NCBI GenBank assembly: GCA_040757575.1
Contig: JBFLXA010000001.1
Span: 248,001-312,000, forward strand
Origin: PFJX01 sp040757575
Lineage (GTDB): Bacteria; Pseudomonadota; Gammaproteobacteria; Burkholderiales; Thiobacillaceae
Direction: 5' to 3'
Length of the DNA: 64,000 bases
Positions 52,417 to 62,522 of this stretch are shown here, piece by piece. Both the position numbers and the translations under genes were made by a program. Below the pieces are notes generated by a model. That model did no database searches. It was not told the origin of the DNA and saw nothing but the letters and a program-made list of their open reading frames with translations. Positions within the stretch are counted from its first letter, which is position 1; every line of letters begins with the position of its first letter.

Positions 52417-53700
52417 TCAAGCCTCCGCACGGGCGACTTTATTGACCACCTGGATGGCCCGCAGGGCCGCCGCGGTGGCGCTCTGCACGGCGCGGTTCAC
52501 GTCCAGGGCGTTGGTGGCGCAACCGGCGCCGAAGATACCGGCATTGGCCGGGTCGGCCATGATGAAGCCGGAGGAATCGCTCATCACCTCGGCGGGGATG
52601 TTCACGCCCTTCACTTCCGGCTCCATGCCCACGGCCAGGACCACCAGGTCATGGGCGGTGGCGTAGCGGACATAACCCTCGGTGTTCACGCCGTTGCAGA
52701 CCGGGTTGCCGTCCTTGTCCTCGGTGATGCGGGCCACCTTGGATTTCACAAAGGAAACGTTGGGGTTGGCCTGAACCTTCTGGTAGAAGTCCTCGAAGCG
52801 GTCGATGGCGCGGATGTCGATGTAATAGATCGTGGACTTGCCCTCGTCGCCGTACTTTTCCTGCACGTAGTTGGTCTGCTTCAGGGAGCCCATGCAGCAG
52901 AAGCGGGAACAGTGGCGCAGGTGGTTTTCATCCCGGGATCCGGCGCACTGGATGAAGGCGATGTTCTTCGCCTCCTTGCCGTCGGAGGGGCGCAGGATCT
53001 TGCCGCCGGTGGGGCCGTGGGGATCGGCCAGGCGCTCGAATTCCACGTTGGTGATCACGTTGGGGAAGCGGTCGTAGCCGTAGTAGACGATCTTCTCGGC
53101 GTCGTAGGGCTTCCAGCCGGTGGCCCAGACGATGGCGCCGGCGTTCAGGGTGACCGTCTCTTCCTTCATGTCCAGGTCCACGGCGTTGTACTTGCACGCG
53201 GCCTTGGCGGCTTCGCCGTCGGCGGTGCCGACGATGGAAGGATGGATGACGTAACGCTGGGGATAGGAGAAGTTGGAAGGCAGATAAGCCGCCTTCACCT
53301 TGCCCAGGTTGTAGTTGTAGGCGTCGTCCACCTCGGTCTTCACGGCCTTGCCACACTCGCCGCAGGCGGTGCAGTTTTCGTTCACGAAGCGGGGCTTCAG
53401 TTTCACATCGACGCTGTAATTACCCTTGCCGCCGCTGATGCCCGTGACTTCCGCCATGGTGAGCACCTGGATGCGGGGGTTGGCCTTGAGCCGGCGCAGG
53501 TTGATTTCCAGGCCACAAGTGGGGTGGCACATCTTGGGAAAGTACTTGTACAACTGCACGGTCCGACCGCCCAGGTACGGGTTCCTTTCCACCAAAACGA
53601 CTTGCTTCCCGGTTTCCGCAGCTTCAAGTGCCGCGGTCATGCCCGAGATGCCGCCGCCCACGACCAGAATGGTCTGGTTGGTCGCCACAACTGACGTCAT
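52417..53700 (-). CDS. qmoA: QmoA-like (HdrA-type) flavoprotein
   Basis: 427 aa, the length of QmoA and much shorter than methanogen HdrA. FAD motif ILVVGGGISGMTAALEAAE, then PKMCHPTCGLEINLRRL (Cys58, Cys62), CTACGECGKAV (Cys110, 113, 116) and the HdrA-type segment HCSRFCCMGSLKQTN. First gene of qmoA-qmoB-hdrC-hdrB, with a GGAGG ribosome site. In sulfate reducers Qmo links the quinone pool to APS reductase; in sulfur oxidisers the flow is thought to run in reverse. No aprBA or sat is in the window. Confidence 0.93.
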   Translation of the reverse strand: MTSVVATNQTILVVGGGISGMTAALEAAETGKQVVLVERNPYLGGRTVQLYKYFPKMCHPTCGLEINLRRLKANPRIQVLTMAEVTGISGGKGNYSVDVKLKPRFVNENCTACGECGKAVKTEVDDAYNYNLGKVKAAYLPSNFSYPQRYVIHPSIVGTADGEAAKAACKYNAVDLDMKEETVTLNAGAIVWATGWKPYDAEKIVYYGYDRFPNVITNVEFERLADPHGPTGGKILRPSDGKEAKNIAFIQCAGSRDENHLRHCSRFCCMGSLKQTNYVQEKYGDEGKSTIYYIDIRAIDRFEDFYQKVQANPNVSFVKSKVARITEDKDGNPVCNGVNTEGYVRYATAHDLVVLAVGMEPEVKGVNIPAEVMSDSSGFIMADPANAGIFGAGCATNALDVNRAVQSATAAALRAIQVVNKVARAEA

Positions 53701-53737
53701 GTATCGCCTCCGATGGGGTGAAGACAGAAAAAACTGA

Positions 53738-53757
53738 GACCGGACGAGCGTCCGGTC
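53738..53757. promoter_or_regulatory. Perfect 20-bp palindrome upstream of qmoA (candidate operator)
   Basis: GACCGGACG (53738-53746), AG, CGTCCGGTC (53749-53757): perfect 9-bp arms, 38 bp before the qmoA ATG. The form resembles operators of TetR-type dimers. A T6 run four bases downstream on the minus strand also allows a leader attenuator. The remaining gap, 53758-53867, has no gene. Confidence 0.5.
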
Positions 53758-53867
53758 AAATAGGCGCGAATGGTACCCGTAAAGGACACCCCCCCGCGAG
53801 ACGGGTTTAATCGAATGTTCTTATGTACGAATAGACTCGATAAATCCGACCCGGGCTACGGGGCTTT

Positions 53868-56636
<2,769 letters not shown>

Positions 56637-56685
56637 GGCAGGGTCGCCGCAGGGCGGCAGTGGGTCTCGAATCGGGAAGGCGCGG

Positions 56686-56691
56686 ATTATA
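56686..56691 (-). promoter_or_regulatory. -10 element of a valS promoter
   Basis: A perfect TATAAT on the minus strand, 50 bp before valS, inside the palindrome GCGGATATAATCCGC. The -35 candidate (ACTGAA, 56709-56714, 17 bp away) is weak. Confidence 0.5.
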
Positions 56692-56709
56692 TCCGCCCCG
56701 GGCGGGGCT

Positions 56710-57168
56710 TCAGTCAGGCGTGTGGGGACCAGCTGGCGGGGGCGCGGCCAGATGCCGGGCGATCTCCTCCCGGATGACCTTGCGCATGGCATCTTCCATG
56801 CGTAACTGCTGGCGGACGAAGAGGTCCAGCAAGCGGGACTCCACGGCCTGGGCCAGCAGTTCCTCATCCGGCAATGTCGAATTTGACTGGGCCGGGGGGG
56901 GCTCATGAGCCTGCCCGACCTGGCCCGGATGCCGCCGATCCCCCTGGCGTCGGTCGTATCCCCGGCGATCCCCTCCACGCCGGTCCCGGGCACGCCGATC
57001 CTGTTCCTGGAACACCCGGGGGGCAGCCGCCTCACCGGGCTTGACCAGCACCTCGGTCAGTAAAGGAAAGTCTTCATGGTCCAGCCCCTTGTCCACCAGC
57101 ACATCGGGGGACCGCTTCTCGAACAAGGCGTCGATCTTGCCGAACAGGTCCTTGCTTGACTCGCTCAT
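56710..57168 (-). CDS. Hypothetical protein with Asp-Arg-Arg pentapeptide repeats
   Basis: 152 aa, not recognised. Helical N-terminus (SSKDLFGKIDALFEKRSPDV), then five DRR motifs exactly five residues apart (57-79, DRRARDRRGG and onward), a disordered Pro/Gln linker, and an amphipathic helical C-terminus (LLDLFVRQQLRMEDAMRKVI). It lies between holC and valS on the same strand, a position where betaproteobacteria often have a small uncharacterised gene. The basic/acidic repeat suggests an RNA- or protein-binding flexible arm. Confidence 0.72.
   Translation of the reverse strand: MSESSKDLFGKIDALFEKRSPDVLVDKGLDHEDFPLLTEVLVKPGEAAAPRVFQEQDRRARDRRGGDRRGYDRRQGDRRHPGQVGQAHEPPPAQSNSTLPDEELLAQAVESRLLDLFVRQQLRMEDAMRKVIREEIARHLAAPPPAGPHTPD
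56926..57000. repeat. Five degenerate 15-bp repeats encoding DRRxx
   Basis: In-frame tandem units of 15 bp coding for DRR plus two variable residues, inside the 152-aa gene. The first three codons of each unit are the conserved part. Confidence 0.7.
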
Positions 57169-57185
57169 GGCATGTCTCCGGCAGA

Positions 57186-57614
57186 TCAGGCGCCTGACGC
57201 GGCCAGATCGTGGGTCTCCAGGGCATAGCCCCGTTCGCGGAAGTAACGGAACCGGGCCCGCCCCCGTTCCCGGTCTGCGTCTTCTCCGGTGACGATCTCC
57301 AGCAGGCGTTCAAACCGGCCGAAAAACCCGGGGGGCTCCGCCGCCAGATTGATCAACACATCCGCCCGGGCCAGGTCGTCCGGGTTATCGCCGATGAGAA
57401 TGGGCGTCTCCCGGGCCAGGGGGTGGCCGCAGGCCACATGGGGCAGAAAGGAAAGCTGGGAATCCGTCCAGAAATGCTGGTCCAAGGCCCGGACCTGGGC
57501 CAGATCAGGGGTGTAAACCAGGGCATGCCGCCCGCTCTGATAGGCTTTGGCGGCCAGCTTGCGGGCCACTTCCAGCTTGTCGGGAGCATTGAAATAGAAG
57601 GTGATGCGGGTCAC
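57186..57614 (-). CDS. holC: DNA polymerase III chi subunit
   Basis: 142 aa. Starts RITFYFNAPDKLEVARKLAA and has YTPDLAQVRALDQHFWT and NPDDLARADVLINLAAEPPG, the HolC pattern. It joins the clamp loader to SSB. In many relatives holC sits between pepA and valS; here it keeps valS but not pepA. Confidence 0.95.
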   Translation of the reverse strand: MTRITFYFNAPDKLEVARKLAAKAYQSGRHALVYTPDLAQVRALDQHFWTDSQLSFLPHVACGHPLARETPILIGDNPDDLARADVLINLAAEPPGFFGRFERLLEIVTGEDADRERGRARFRYFRERGYALETHDLAASGA

Positions 57615-57655
57615 GGGGCAGGGTGAATCTGATCACAACCGATCAGCAAGGTTAG

Positions 57656-57664
57656 TGCTATAAC
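57656..57664 (+). promoter_or_regulatory. Extended -10 promoter ahead of yceI
   Basis: TG-C-TATAAC (57656-57664), about 90 bp upstream of the start. No good -35 hexamer. Confidence 0.4.
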
Positions 57665-57755
57665 CGTTGCTCGGCTAGCCTCCCTGGTCAATCCCAGGGC
57701 TATTCCAGGAAATTCCGACCCCGGAGGCATTGCTAACCTGTTGAAAGGACCGAAT

Positions 57756-58532
57756 ATGCGATTCTCTCCCACTCTTCTGGCCCTGTTGACGGCCCTGAGC
57801 CTGTCCGCCCCCGCCCGGGCCGAAATCCAGACATTCAAACTGGACAACACCCACAGCTTCGCCAACTGGGAAATCCGCCACGTGGTGGCCCGCACCAGCG
57901 GCACCTTCCACGACGTCCAGGGCAAGGTGGTGCTGGATACCGCAGACATCGCAAAATCCAGCGTGGAAGCCAGCATCAGCGTCTACAGCCTGAATTCCTC
58001 TCACCTTAAGCGGGACATCCACGTATTGACCGAGGACTATCTGGGCGCCCGGGACTATCCGGAGATGAAGTTCGTCTCCACCAAGGTGAACCCCGCCACG
58101 CCGGAAAAGGGCACCCTCACCGGCACCCTCACCCTCCACGGCGTAACCAAACCCGTGAGCCTGGATTACCAGATCCTGGGCCTGGGCAAGGACCCCTGGG
58201 GCGGCACCCGCATCGGCTTCAAGGCCACCACCCAGCTCAAGCGGGCGGATTTCGGCATGGGCAAGGGCCTGCCCTACGGCCCCGTAGGCAACGAGGTGGA
58301 CATCACCCTGCTCATCGAGGGCATCCGCATCACTGAAGACGGCCAGACCTGGAAGGCGGAAACCGCCCAGCCCAAGGTGATCTCCTTCCCCGCCCCGGCG
58401 GAATCGGCACCACAACCTGTGCCCGTCTCCCCGACACCGGCCCAGCCCGCCCCTGCACCGGCCACCCCCGAGAAAAAGGAAAGCACCAAGGATCAACTCA
58501 AGCGGGAACTGCTAAAGGGCCTGTTCAACTGA
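57756..58532 (+). CDS. YceI-family periplasmic protein
   Basis: 258 aa. Signal peptide (LLALLTALSLSAPARA), then the YceI lipocalin-like domain (about 25-200: LDNTHSFANWEIRHVVARTS; GTLTLHGVTKPVSLDYQILG), which binds isoprenoid-type lipids in characterised members. An atypical Pro/Ala-rich linker (about 215-240) and a basic helical tail (TKDQLKRELLKGLF) extend it beyond the usual 190 residues. Start at MRFSPTLL, because the TTG five codons earlier is less likely. Confidence 0.93.
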   Translation: MRFSPTLLALLTALSLSAPARAEIQTFKLDNTHSFANWEIRHVVARTSGTFHDVQGKVVLDTADIAKSSVEASISVYSLNSSHLKRDIHVLTEDYLGARDYPEMKFVSTKVNPATPEKGTLTGTLTLHGVTKPVSLDYQILGLGKDPWGGTRIGFKATTQLKRADFGMGKGLPYGPVGNEVDITLLIEGIRITEDGQTWKAETAQPKVISFPAPAESAPQPVPVSPTPAQPAPAPATPEKKESTKDQLKRELLKGLFN

Positions 58533-58552
58533 ACTTTGGGCAAGGGCTCAAC

Positions 58553-58580
58553 AAAAAGGCCGGAAAATCCGGCCTTTTTT
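58553..58580. terminator. Bidirectional terminator between yceI and sucD
   Basis: AAAAAGGCCGG and CCGGCCTTTTTT arms around a 5-base loop. T-tracts on both strands serve the convergent genes. Confidence 0.92.
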
Positions 58581-58608
58581 CTTTGATCCGTCTTCTGCCG
58601 CTTCCCCT

Positions 58609-59487
58609 TCAGCCCTTGCGTGCCATGGCCTCCAGGCAGGCCTGGCCCAGTCCGGCCGGGCTTCTGGACACCACCACGCCGGCAGCTTCCAGGGCTGCAA
58701 TCTTGTCTTCTGCCTTGCCGCTGCCGCCGGCGATGATGGCGCCGGCGTGGCCCATGCGCTTGCCGGGGGGGGCGGTGACGCCGGCGATGTAACCGGCCAC
58801 GGGTTTCTTCACGTGGGCACGGATGTATTCCGCCGCCGCCTCTTCCGCCGTGCCGCCGATCTCGCCCACCAGGATGATGGCCTCGGTCTGGGGGTCGGCT
58901 TCGAACATGGCCAGGCAGTCGATGAAATCCAGGCCCTTGATGGGGTCGCCGCCGATGCCCACGCAGGTGGACTGGCCCAGGCCCGCCTGGGTGGTCTGCC
59001 AGACGGCTTCGTAGGTGAGGGTACCGGAGCGGGAGACGATGCCCACCTTGCCGGGCTGGTGGATGAAGCCGGGCATGATGCCGATCTTGCATTCGCCGGG
59101 GGTGATGAGGCCCGGGCAGTTGGGACCAATGAGGTTTGCCCCGTTGGCGCGGATGGCGGCCTTCACGTTGATCATGTCCAGCACCGGGATGCCTTCGGTG
59201 ATGCAGGCGATGACCCGGATGCCCGCGTCCGCCGCTTCCAGGATGCTGTCGGCGGCGAAGGCGGCGGGCACGTAGATCATGGTGGCGTCGGCGCCGGTCT
59301 TGGCCACGGCTTCCTTGACGGTGTTGAACACGGGCAGGTTGAGGTGGGTCTGCCCCCCCTTGCCGGGGGTGACACCGCCCACCATTTTCGTGCCGTAGGC
59401 GATGGCCTGTTCGGAATGGAAAGTGCCCTGCTTGCCGGTGAAGCCCTGGCAGATGACCCGGGTGTCTTTGTTGATGAGGATGCTCAT
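58609..59487 (-). CDS. sucD: Succinyl-CoA synthetase alpha subunit
   Basis: 292 aa. GFTGKQGTFHSEQAIAYG binds CoA, the middle domain has IGPNCPGLITPGE, and the phosphorylated histidine is in KRMGHAGAIIAGG. TCA-cycle substrate-level phosphorylation. It overlaps sucC by 4 bp. Confidence 0.98.
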   Translation of the reverse strand: MSILINKDTRVICQGFTGKQGTFHSEQAIAYGTKMVGGVTPGKGGQTHLNLPVFNTVKEAVAKTGADATMIYVPAAFAADSILEAADAGIRVIACITEGIPVLDMINVKAAIRANGANLIGPNCPGLITPGECKIGIMPGFIHQPGKVGIVSRSGTLTYEAVWQTTQAGLGQSTCVGIGGDPIKGLDFIDCLAMFEADPQTEAIILVGEIGGTAEEAAAEYIRAHVKKPVAGYIAGVTAPPGKRMGHAGAIIAGGSGKAEDKIAALEAAGVVVSRSPAGLGQACLEAMARKG

Positions 59488-60644
59488 TGGGCCTTCTCCA
59501 CAGCGAGTTTCGCGGCTTCGGTCAGATCATTGGCGGCCAGGATGGCCAGGCCTGAATTGGCCAGCAATGCTCGGCCCTTGTCCGCATTGGTGCCTTCCAG
59601 CCGCACCACTACGGGCACTTTCACGCCCACGTCCCGCACCGCCTGGATGATGCCTTCGGCAATGAGGTCGCAGCGCACGATGCCGCCGAAGATGTTGATG
59701 AGCACGGATTTGACATTGGGATCCGCCAGGATGATCTGGAAGGCCTGGGCCACGGAGGCGGCCGTGGCGCCGCCTCCCACGTCCAGGAAGTTGGCGGGGG
59801 TGCCGCCGGACAGCTTGATCAGGTCCATGGTGGCCATGGCCAAACCTGCCCCGTTGACCATGCAGCCGATGGTGCCATTGAGGGCGATGTAGTTGACGTT
59901 GTGTTCGTGGGCCTGGGCTTCCTTGGCGTCGATCTGGCCCATGTCCGCCAGTTCCGCCAGGGGCTTCTGCCGATACAGGGCGTTGTCGTCCACGCTCATC
60001 TTGCAATCCAGGGGCAGGATGGCCCCCGCTGTGGTCACCACCAGGGGGTTGAGCTCCAGCAGGGCCAGGTCCTTGTCCAGGAACACCCGGTAGAGGGTTT
60101 TCACCAGTTTCACGAAGGCGCCGATCTGCTCGCCGGCGAGCCCCAGGCCGAAGGCCAGGTTGCGGCCCTGGTAGTCCATGAGTCCGGTGGCCGGGTTGAC
60201 CCATTCCTTGAGGATCTTCTCCGGGGTGGTGCGGGCCACTTCCTCGATGTCCATGCCCCCGGCGGCGGAGGCCACCAGGCCGATGCGCTCGGCGGCCCGG
60301 TCCACGGTGATGGACAGGTAAAGCTCCCGGGCAATGGGCAGGGTTTCCTCGATAAGCAGGGTATTCACCGGCTGTCCGTCCGGGGCATTCTGGTAGGTCA
60401 CCAGGCGGCTGCCCAGCAGGCCACCGGCGAAGGCCTGGATTTCCTCGGCGCTCTTGCACACTTTCACCCCGCCGGCCTTGCCCCGGCCCCCGGCGTGGAT
60501 CTGGGCCTTGGCCACCAGGGGCAGGCTGCCCATGTCAGCCAGGGCCTGGGCCACGCCCTGGGTGTCGTGGATGACCGTGCCCCGGGGAGTGGGCACGCCG
60601 TAGTCCCGCAGCACGGCCTTGGCCTGGTATTCATGCAGATTCAT
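59484..60644 (-). CDS. sucC: Succinyl-CoA synthetase beta subunit
   Basis: 386 aa. ATP-grasp N-terminal part (MNLHEYQAKAVLRDYGVPTP; AQIHAGGRGKAGGVKVC) and a C-terminal domain with GIVRCDLIAEGI and NGAGLAMATMDLIKLSGG. It forms the heterotetramer with SucD. A GGAAAA/TTTTCC inverted repeat (60663-60680) lies just upstream. Confidence 0.98.
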   Translation of the reverse strand: MNLHEYQAKAVLRDYGVPTPRGTVIHDTQGVAQALADMGSLPLVAKAQIHAGGRGKAGGVKVCKSAEEIQAFAGGLLGSRLVTYQNAPDGQPVNTLLIEETLPIARELYLSITVDRAAERIGLVASAAGGMDIEEVARTTPEKILKEWVNPATGLMDYQGRNLAFGLGLAGEQIGAFVKLVKTLYRVFLDKDLALLELNPLVVTTAGAILPLDCKMSVDDNALYRQKPLAELADMGQIDAKEAQAHEHNVNYIALNGTIGCMVNGAGLAMATMDLIKLSGGTPANFLDVGGGATAASVAQAFQIILADPNVKSVLINIFGGIVRCDLIAEGIIQAVRDVGVKVPVVVRLEGTNADKGRALLANSGLAILAANDLTEAAKLAVEKAQ

Positions 60645-60720
60645 GTCGGCAAATCGTTGTCAGGAAAACGCGCATTTTCCGGGAAACCGCCGCCCCTTGC
60701 CATGGGCTGCCCCCTTCCGC

Positions 60721-60729
60721 TGCTATGAT
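60721..60729 (+). promoter_or_regulatory. Extended -10 promoter ahead of wrbA
   Basis: TG-C-TATGAT (60721-60729) sits 23 bp before the ATG. No -35 at proper spacing. Confidence 0.5.
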
Positions 60730-60751
60730 TTCCGCCTCTTTGGAGGGAAAC

Positions 60752-61342
60752 ATGACGGATATCCTGGTGCTCTACTACAGCCTGCACGGCTCCGTGAAAC
60801 AACTGGCCCAGCACCTGGCCCACGGCGTGGCCTCGGTGGAAGGCTGCCAGGCCCGGGTCCGCACGGTGCCCAGGGTGATGACCGAACGTGACACACCCGC
60901 CAAACTGGTGCCCGACGAAGGGGCCCCCTTCGCCACCCTGGACGACCTGCGGGAATGCGCCGGCCTGGCGGTGGGCTCGCCTACACGTTTCGGCAACATG
61001 GCCTCCGCCATGAAACATTTCTGGGACGGCACCTCGGGACTCTGGCTGGAAGGGGCCCTGGCGGGCAAACCCGCCTGCGTGTTCACCTCCACCGCCAGCC
61101 TGCACGGCGGCCAGGAAACCACCCTGCTCACCATGATGCTGCCCCTGCTGCACCATGGCATGGTCATCGCCGGACTGCCCTATTCCAACCCGGAACTGAA
61201 CCAGACCCGCACCGGCGGCACCCCCTACGGCGTCAGCCACTGGGCCGGCCCCGACGGCAAGCAGCCCATCAGCGAAGAAGAGCGGCGCCTGGCCTTTGCC
61301 CAGGGCAAGCGGCTGGCGGAACTGGCCCGGAGGCTGGCATGA
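60752..61342 (+). CDS. wrbA: NAD(P)H:quinone oxidoreductase, WrbA type
   Basis: 196 aa. Flavodoxin-like FMN binding (ILVLYYSLHGSVKQLAQHLA), GSPTRFGNMASAMKHFWDGT and FTSTASLHGGQETTLLTMML are WrbA hallmarks. It reduces quinones by two electrons, avoiding semiquinones. GGAGGG ribosome site. It overlaps the HugZ-type gene by 4 bp. Confidence 0.94.
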   Translation: MTDILVLYYSLHGSVKQLAQHLAHGVASVEGCQARVRTVPRVMTERDTPAKLVPDEGAPFATLDDLRECAGLAVGSPTRFGNMASAMKHFWDGTSGLWLEGALAGKPACVFTSTASLHGGQETTLLTMMLPLLHHGMVIAGLPYSNPELNQTRTGGTPYGVSHWAGPDGKQPISEEERRLAFAQGKRLAELARRLA

Positions 61343-62073
61343 GCGACGCGTCCCAGACCCCGGAGGCGGGCCGCAACAACGGCCAGGATGCCCGTCGCTT
61401 CGTGCGGGCCCAGTTCTCCGGCGTGCTCTCGACCCTTTCCCAGCGGGTGGAAGGCTTTCCCTTTGGCTCCGTGGCCCCCTTTGTCACCGACCACAGCGGC
61501 TGCCCGGTGATCCTCATTTCCACCCTGGCGGAACACACGAAGAACCTGGCCGCCGATGCCCGCTGCTCCCTCATCGTGCAGCCCTACAGCCCGGATATGC
61601 AGGTGACAGGCCGGGTGACGATCCTGGGCCGGGCCCAGCGCCTGCCGGACAAGGATGCCCTGGGGCCCCGCTACCTGCGGCAACACCCCCAGGCCGAGGC
61701 CTACTTCGCCATGCACGACTTCAGCTTCTATCGCATCGACCCGGTGCGGGTGCGCTGGATCGGCGGCTTTGGCCGCATCCATTGGGTGGAGCCGGAAAAC
61801 TATCTTCTGCCGGCCAGTCCCCTGGCGGAACAGGAAGCGGACATCCTGGCCCACATGAACGCCGACCACGGGCACAACCTGGTGGCCTATTGCCGCCATG
61901 TCCACAGCCTTAAGGTGGGGGCAGCGGAGATGATCGGCATCGACCCGGACGGTTTCGACGTGCGGGCCGATGGACGGGGCCTGCGCTTCGACTTCGACAC
62001 CCCGGTCACAGACGCCCAGCAGGCCCGGGCCGCCCTGGTGGCCCTGGCCCAGTCCTGCAGAACACCGGCATGA
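61339..62073 (+). CDS. HugZ-type pyridoxamine-oxidase-fold protein
   Basis: 244 aa. A split-barrel FMN-binding-like domain (about 20-165: FPFGSVAPFVTDHSGCPVIL; TKNLAADARCSLIVQPYS) and a C-terminal DUF2470 domain (ADILAHMNADHGHNLVAYCR). Family members degrade haem or bind it. It starts on the wrbA stop (ATGA) and overlaps the DUF2069 gene by 4 bp, so the three are one operon. Confidence 0.88.
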   Translation: MSDASQTPEAGRNNGQDARRFVRAQFSGVLSTLSQRVEGFPFGSVAPFVTDHSGCPVILISTLAEHTKNLAADARCSLIVQPYSPDMQVTGRVTILGRAQRLPDKDALGPRYLRQHPQAEAYFAMHDFSFYRIDPVRVRWIGGFGRIHWVEPENYLLPASPLAEQEADILAHMNADHGHNLVAYCRHVHSLKVGAAEMIGIDPDGFDVRADGRGLRFDFDTPVTDAQQARAALVALAQSCRTPA

Positions 62074-62423
62074 GTCCGGCCCTGCTCCAGGCGCTGGCCT
62101 CCGCCAGCCTCATTGGCCTGATCCTCCTGGGCCTGGCCTGGGAGCTCTGGCTGGCCCCCTTGCGCCCCGGGGGCACCTGGCTGGTGCTGAAGATCGTACC
62201 CTTGCTCATTCCTCTGTTCGGCATCCTGCGGGGCAAGCTCTACACCTACCGCTGGTCCACCCTGCTGGTCTGGCTGTATTTCACCGAGGGCAGCGTGCGC
62301 GCCTGGACAGATCCCCCTCCTGGCGCCTGGCTGGGTCTGGTGGAAGTGGGGCTGTCCCTGGTCTTTTTTGTGGCTGCGGCCTGGTACACCCGTAAGGCGA
62401 AAACCCCACACCAGCCGACTTGA
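62070..62423 (+). CDS. DUF2069-family membrane protein
   Basis: 117 aa with four membrane segments (ASLIGLILLGLAWELWLAPL; WLVLKIVPLLIPLFGILRG; WSTLLVWLYFTEGSV; LVEVGLSLVFFVAAAWYTR). WrbA-DUF2069 pairing is common in proteobacteria. Function unknown. Its stop codon overlaps the FNR-type site of the next gene. Confidence 0.9.
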   Translation: MSPALLQALASASLIGLILLGLAWELWLAPLRPGGTWLVLKIVPLLIPLFGILRGKLYTYRWSTLLVWLYFTEGSVRAWTDPPPGAWLGLVEVGLSLVFFVAAAWYTRKAKTPHQPT

Positions 62424-62433
62424 CCGACATCAA
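62420..62433 (+). promoter_or_regulatory. FNR/CRP-family binding site (class II position)
   Basis: TTGAC-CGAC-ATCAA (62420-62433) differs from the FNR/Anr consensus TTGAT-N4-ATCAA at one base. Exactly 22 bp downstream is TAGGAT (62456-62461), a plausible -10. That spacing puts the site at -41.5, the class II activator position. Confidence 0.7.
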
Positions 62434-62440
62434 ATGTCGG
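62424..62440. promoter_or_regulatory. Perfect inverted repeat overlapping the FNR-type site
   Basis: CCGACAT-CAA-ATGTCGG, 7-bp arms, shares ten bases with the FNR-like site. It may be an alternative regulator site or an incidental hairpin after DUF2069. Confidence 0.45.
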
Positions 62441-62522
62441 ACATGGATATCCAGATAGGATGCATTCTGTTAGATTAGCGCCCGCTTATATATCCCTCAC
62501 TTCAGGAGTCCAGGAGCAGCCG

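Noticed and set aside
50351..52666. 771-aa plus-strand frame opposite qmoB
   Set aside because: Composition is almost only His, Gly, Val and Ala, with no motif. qmoB on the other strand has full domain support.
60663..60680. GGAAAA-N6-TTTTCC inverted repeat upstream of sucC
   Set aside because: Six-base arms with a mismatched centre; no known operator form fits. Recorded only as a possible site.
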